NCBI GenBank assembly: GCA_964564735.1
Contig: CAZMCH010000154.1
Coordinates: forward strand, 1 to 6,484
Direction of reading: 5' to 3'
Origin: CAZMCH01 sp964564735
GTDB taxonomy: Bacteria; Poribacteria; DTPJ01
Length of the DNA stretch: 6,484 nt
The translations under genes were made by a program, and so were the position numbers. The stretch's first letter is position 1, and each line of letters opens with the position of its first letter. Shown one piece after another: positions 4,690 to 6,484 of this stretch. Below the pieces are notes generated by a model that did no database searches, was not told the DNA's origin, and saw only the letters and a list, made by a program, of their open reading frames with translations.

Positions 4690-6339
4690 ATGGCAAGTAA
4701 TACATTCAGGTTAAGCTGTTTTGCATTTTTTATTTCTTTATTGATTCTTTTATCTATCGAAATAAGCTATGCTCAGAGTATATATCCAGAAAATATTATT
4801 CCAGCCTATAGCTCATCATTCATATTAGTTAATGACGTTCCAAAGGTTGCAAAGGCAATCAAGGCATCTCAAGCTTGGCAAGAGTTAATGAAAACAGTAG
4901 AACAGGAAATGAATAAGAATCCAAAAGAGGCTCCGGGATTTGCTAAATTTATCGTGCCGAATATATGGGATATTATAGAACTTTCTACTAATCGTATTGC
5001 AATTGTCAATATAAATTCAGAGGAATTTAAAAAACCATCTGTAATAATTGATTTTGGCAATGCAAAGTCAGTCATAGAAACAGCACAAAAAATTATGGGA
5101 ATGCTTAACGATAATGATAAAAGTAATATCATCTTAAATGCAGGAAAATATCTTAATATTCCCTATGGAATCGTAAAGCCTGATGGAAGATTCGCTTTTC
5201 TAGATAATTTATTTGTTTATACACCTGATCAAGCAATTCTGGAAAGCTTAATTAATGTATATGTAAAAGAAGAACCATCAATATCAGAAGACCCAAAGTT
5301 TAATATGACAGTTAATAAATTAGAGGGTGATGGTGATGTATTAATTTACATGAATACTGAGTTGACAAATCCTGTTACTCAGGCTTTGACCCGTAATGAG
5401 CAAATGAAAATTCTTGGTGTTGGTGATTTCAAATCAACTGCATGGAAAATTGATATACTTTCACAAACAAGAGATATGGAAATGTATATGTATTCTGGAT
5501 ATAGTGAAAGCATAATGGCTGGGATGTTAATGCAATCTGTTCCTTTGATGTCGCCACATATTGTTCCTGCATCAAATGCAGACATTTTTTATGCTTTTAA
5601 TACAGGTAATTTTGCTTCCATGTGGGATAGATTTTTGGACAGCGTAAAAAATAGTGCAAATAAACAAGAATATATTGATATACAAAATGGAATAGCTAAA
5701 TTTGAGATAGAAAAAGGGCTAAATATTAGAAATGATATACTTGATTCTCTTAGTGGAGAAGTTGGCATTGCATTTGGAATGACAGGACTCAATGAAAATC
5801 CTGAAGGAACTGGTTCACTTATGCAAAGTGGCATAATGATATTTCTTGGCATCAGAGATAGAGATAAAATTAAAATGTGTATAGATAAGCTTTTTGCTGA
5901 TCAACCTATGGAGAAAACTCAATATAAAGGTGTTGAGATTCGCTATACACCCACAATGTCAACAGCACAAGGTCCTTTTGGTTACATATTTGCAGATGAT
6001 ATGTTCGTATTATCTAATATGAAAAGGCTTATGGCTGTAATTGACGATGAAAAGCCTCTTATAACTTCTGAAAGCTTTGCAGAACTAGGCACTAGGCTTT
6101 CTGGTTCGGGTAATTCAATTTTTTATATTAATCTAAATAAGATTATGTCACAAATACCTGCTTCCGAAGGTGAACCAAGTAAAACAATGTTTTTCAAGGA
6201 TATGGGCATAATCGCTGGAATGATGAGCTTTGATGGTGAGGGATTTAGAACCAAAATAACAGGCAATAAGTCAAAAAGCTGGATAGACATAGCTGGTGAG
6301 ATTATTGATATGTCAATTAAGTCTAAAATAAAGGACTAA
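4690..6339 (+). CDS. Secreted DUF3352-like protein with internal duplication
   Basis: A 549-aa protein starting with a typical Sec signal peptide: short n-region with R7, hydrophobic core about 8-27, and a likely signal peptidase I site S-Y-A|Q-S after A28. There is no lipobox or C-terminal anchor, so it is probably secreted or periplasmic. The mature part resembles DUF3352-type proteins of unknown function: an opening of type (I/V)-P-A-x-(S/A) plus a beta strand, a segment on gene-product 'activity' strands ending in a GxxIA-like turn, and a strand-helix repeat. Two halves align by eye. IIPAYSSSFILVND (36-49) matches IVPASNADIFYAFN (291-304). RIAIVNIN (102-109) matches EVGIAFGM (357-364). 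RFAFLDNLFVYTPDQAIL (167-184) matches GYIFADDMFVLSNMKRLM (431-448). GDGDVLIYMNTE (213-224) matches GSGNSIFYINLN (472-483). No catalytic motif is visible. It follows the peptidase gene by 80 bp. Molecular role unknown; the family assignment is from memory of pattern. Confidence 0.7.
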   Translation: MASNTFRLSCFAFFISLLILLSIEISYAQSIYPENIIPAYSSSFILVNDVPKVAKAIKASQAWQELMKTVEQEMNKNPKEAPGFAKFIVPNIWDIIELSTNRIAIVNINSEEFKKPSVIIDFGNAKSVIETAQKIMGMLNDNDKSNIILNAGKYLNIPYGIVKPDGRFAFLDNLFVYTPDQAILESLINVYVKEEPSISEDPKFNMTVNKLEGDGDVLIYMNTELTNPVTQALTRNEQMKILGVGDFKSTAWKIDILSQTRDMEMYMYSGYSESIMAGMLMQSVPLMSPHIVPASNADIFYAFNTGNFASMWDRFLDSVKNSANKQEYIDIQNGIAKFEIEKGLNIRNDILDSLSGEVGIAFGMTGLNENPEGTGSLMQSGIMIFLGIRDRDKIKMCIDKLFADQPMEKTQYKGVEIRYTPTMSTAQGPFGYIFADDMFVLSNMKRLMAVIDDEKPLITSESFAELGTRLSGSGNSIFYINLNKIMSQIPASEGEPSKTMFFKDMGIIAGMMSFDGEGFRTKITGNKSKSWIDIAGEIIDMSIKSKIKD

Positions 6340-6346
6340 TGATAAT

Positions 6347-6484
6347 ATGGCAATAGACCGTTATAACACAAAAAAGTCTTCACGTAATACAATTGATGTT
6401 ATTGAAATTCATAGAAATTTTAAAAACGTTCAGAAAAGCCGACGAAAATACAGATTTCAGAAGTTCAAGGGTATATTCTTTGCT
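6347..6484 (+). CDS. Unidentified basic protein, N-terminal 46 residues (runs off right edge)
   Basis: An open frame from ATG 6347 to the window edge, 46 codons with no stop, starting 7 bp after the previous stop and so likely translated from the same mRNA. AAAGGA at 6330-6335 lies 11 nt upstream; an ATG at 6339 overlapping the preceding stop reads only five codons and is rejected. The visible part is strongly basic and polar (KSRRKYRFQKFKG at residues 30-42) and ends IFFA, which could be the start of a membrane segment. A cytoplasmic basic tail before one transmembrane helix would suit a small bitopic protein, for example an FtsL/DivIC-like division protein, but nothing here proves it. Function unknown. 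Confidence 0.6.
   Translation, partial: MAIDRYNTKKSSRNTIDVIEIHRNFKNVQKSRRKYRFQKFKGIFFA

Overview
This is an AT-rich bacterial chromosomal window. The evidence is a NusA gene, near-consensus sigma70-type promoters and Shine-Dalgarno (SD) sites of the AGGAGG type. I cannot name the phylum with confidence. A cytosolic glycosidase-like protein, an M42 aminopeptidase and a secreted DUF3352-like protein together would suit an uncultured, non-model bacterial lineage, but that is only an impression.

Layout. Positions 1-845 on the minus strand hold the first 281 codons of nusA; the rest runs off the left edge. Positions 846-1315 are a divergent intergenic region. Its nusA side has a promoter with perfect -35 and -10 hexamers and a 17-bp spacer, and then, inside the 5' leader, an intrinsic terminator-like hairpin. 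This is the arrangement expected for attenuation of nusA. The other side has a good promoter (TTGACC-17-TAAAAT) and a strong SD for a rightward gene series. About 185 bp between the two promoters hold only small dyads and a start-less open frame.

The rightward series is: a 756-aa uncharacterised glycoside-hydrolase-like protein (1316-3586); 27 bp; a 331-aa M42 metallo-aminopeptidase with all expected metal ligands (3614-4609); 80 bp containing a 13-bp imperfect inverted repeat; a secreted 549-aa DUF3352-like protein built from two similar halves (4690-6339); 7 bp; and the first 46 codons of a basic, unidentified protein (6347 to the right edge). The genes are co-directional with short gaps and no terminator between them, so they probably form one operon.

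How they work together is not clear. The GH-like protein and the M42 peptidase both lack a signal peptide and would act in the cytoplasm, plausibly on imported sugars and peptides. The DUF3352-like protein is exported or surface-exposed. The points most worth a second look are the nusA leader attenuator, the GH-like protein with its C-x-N-x-x-H-G-C motif, and the internal duplication in the DUF3352-like protein. I found no defence system, CRISPR array, intact mobile element, tRNA or rRNA.
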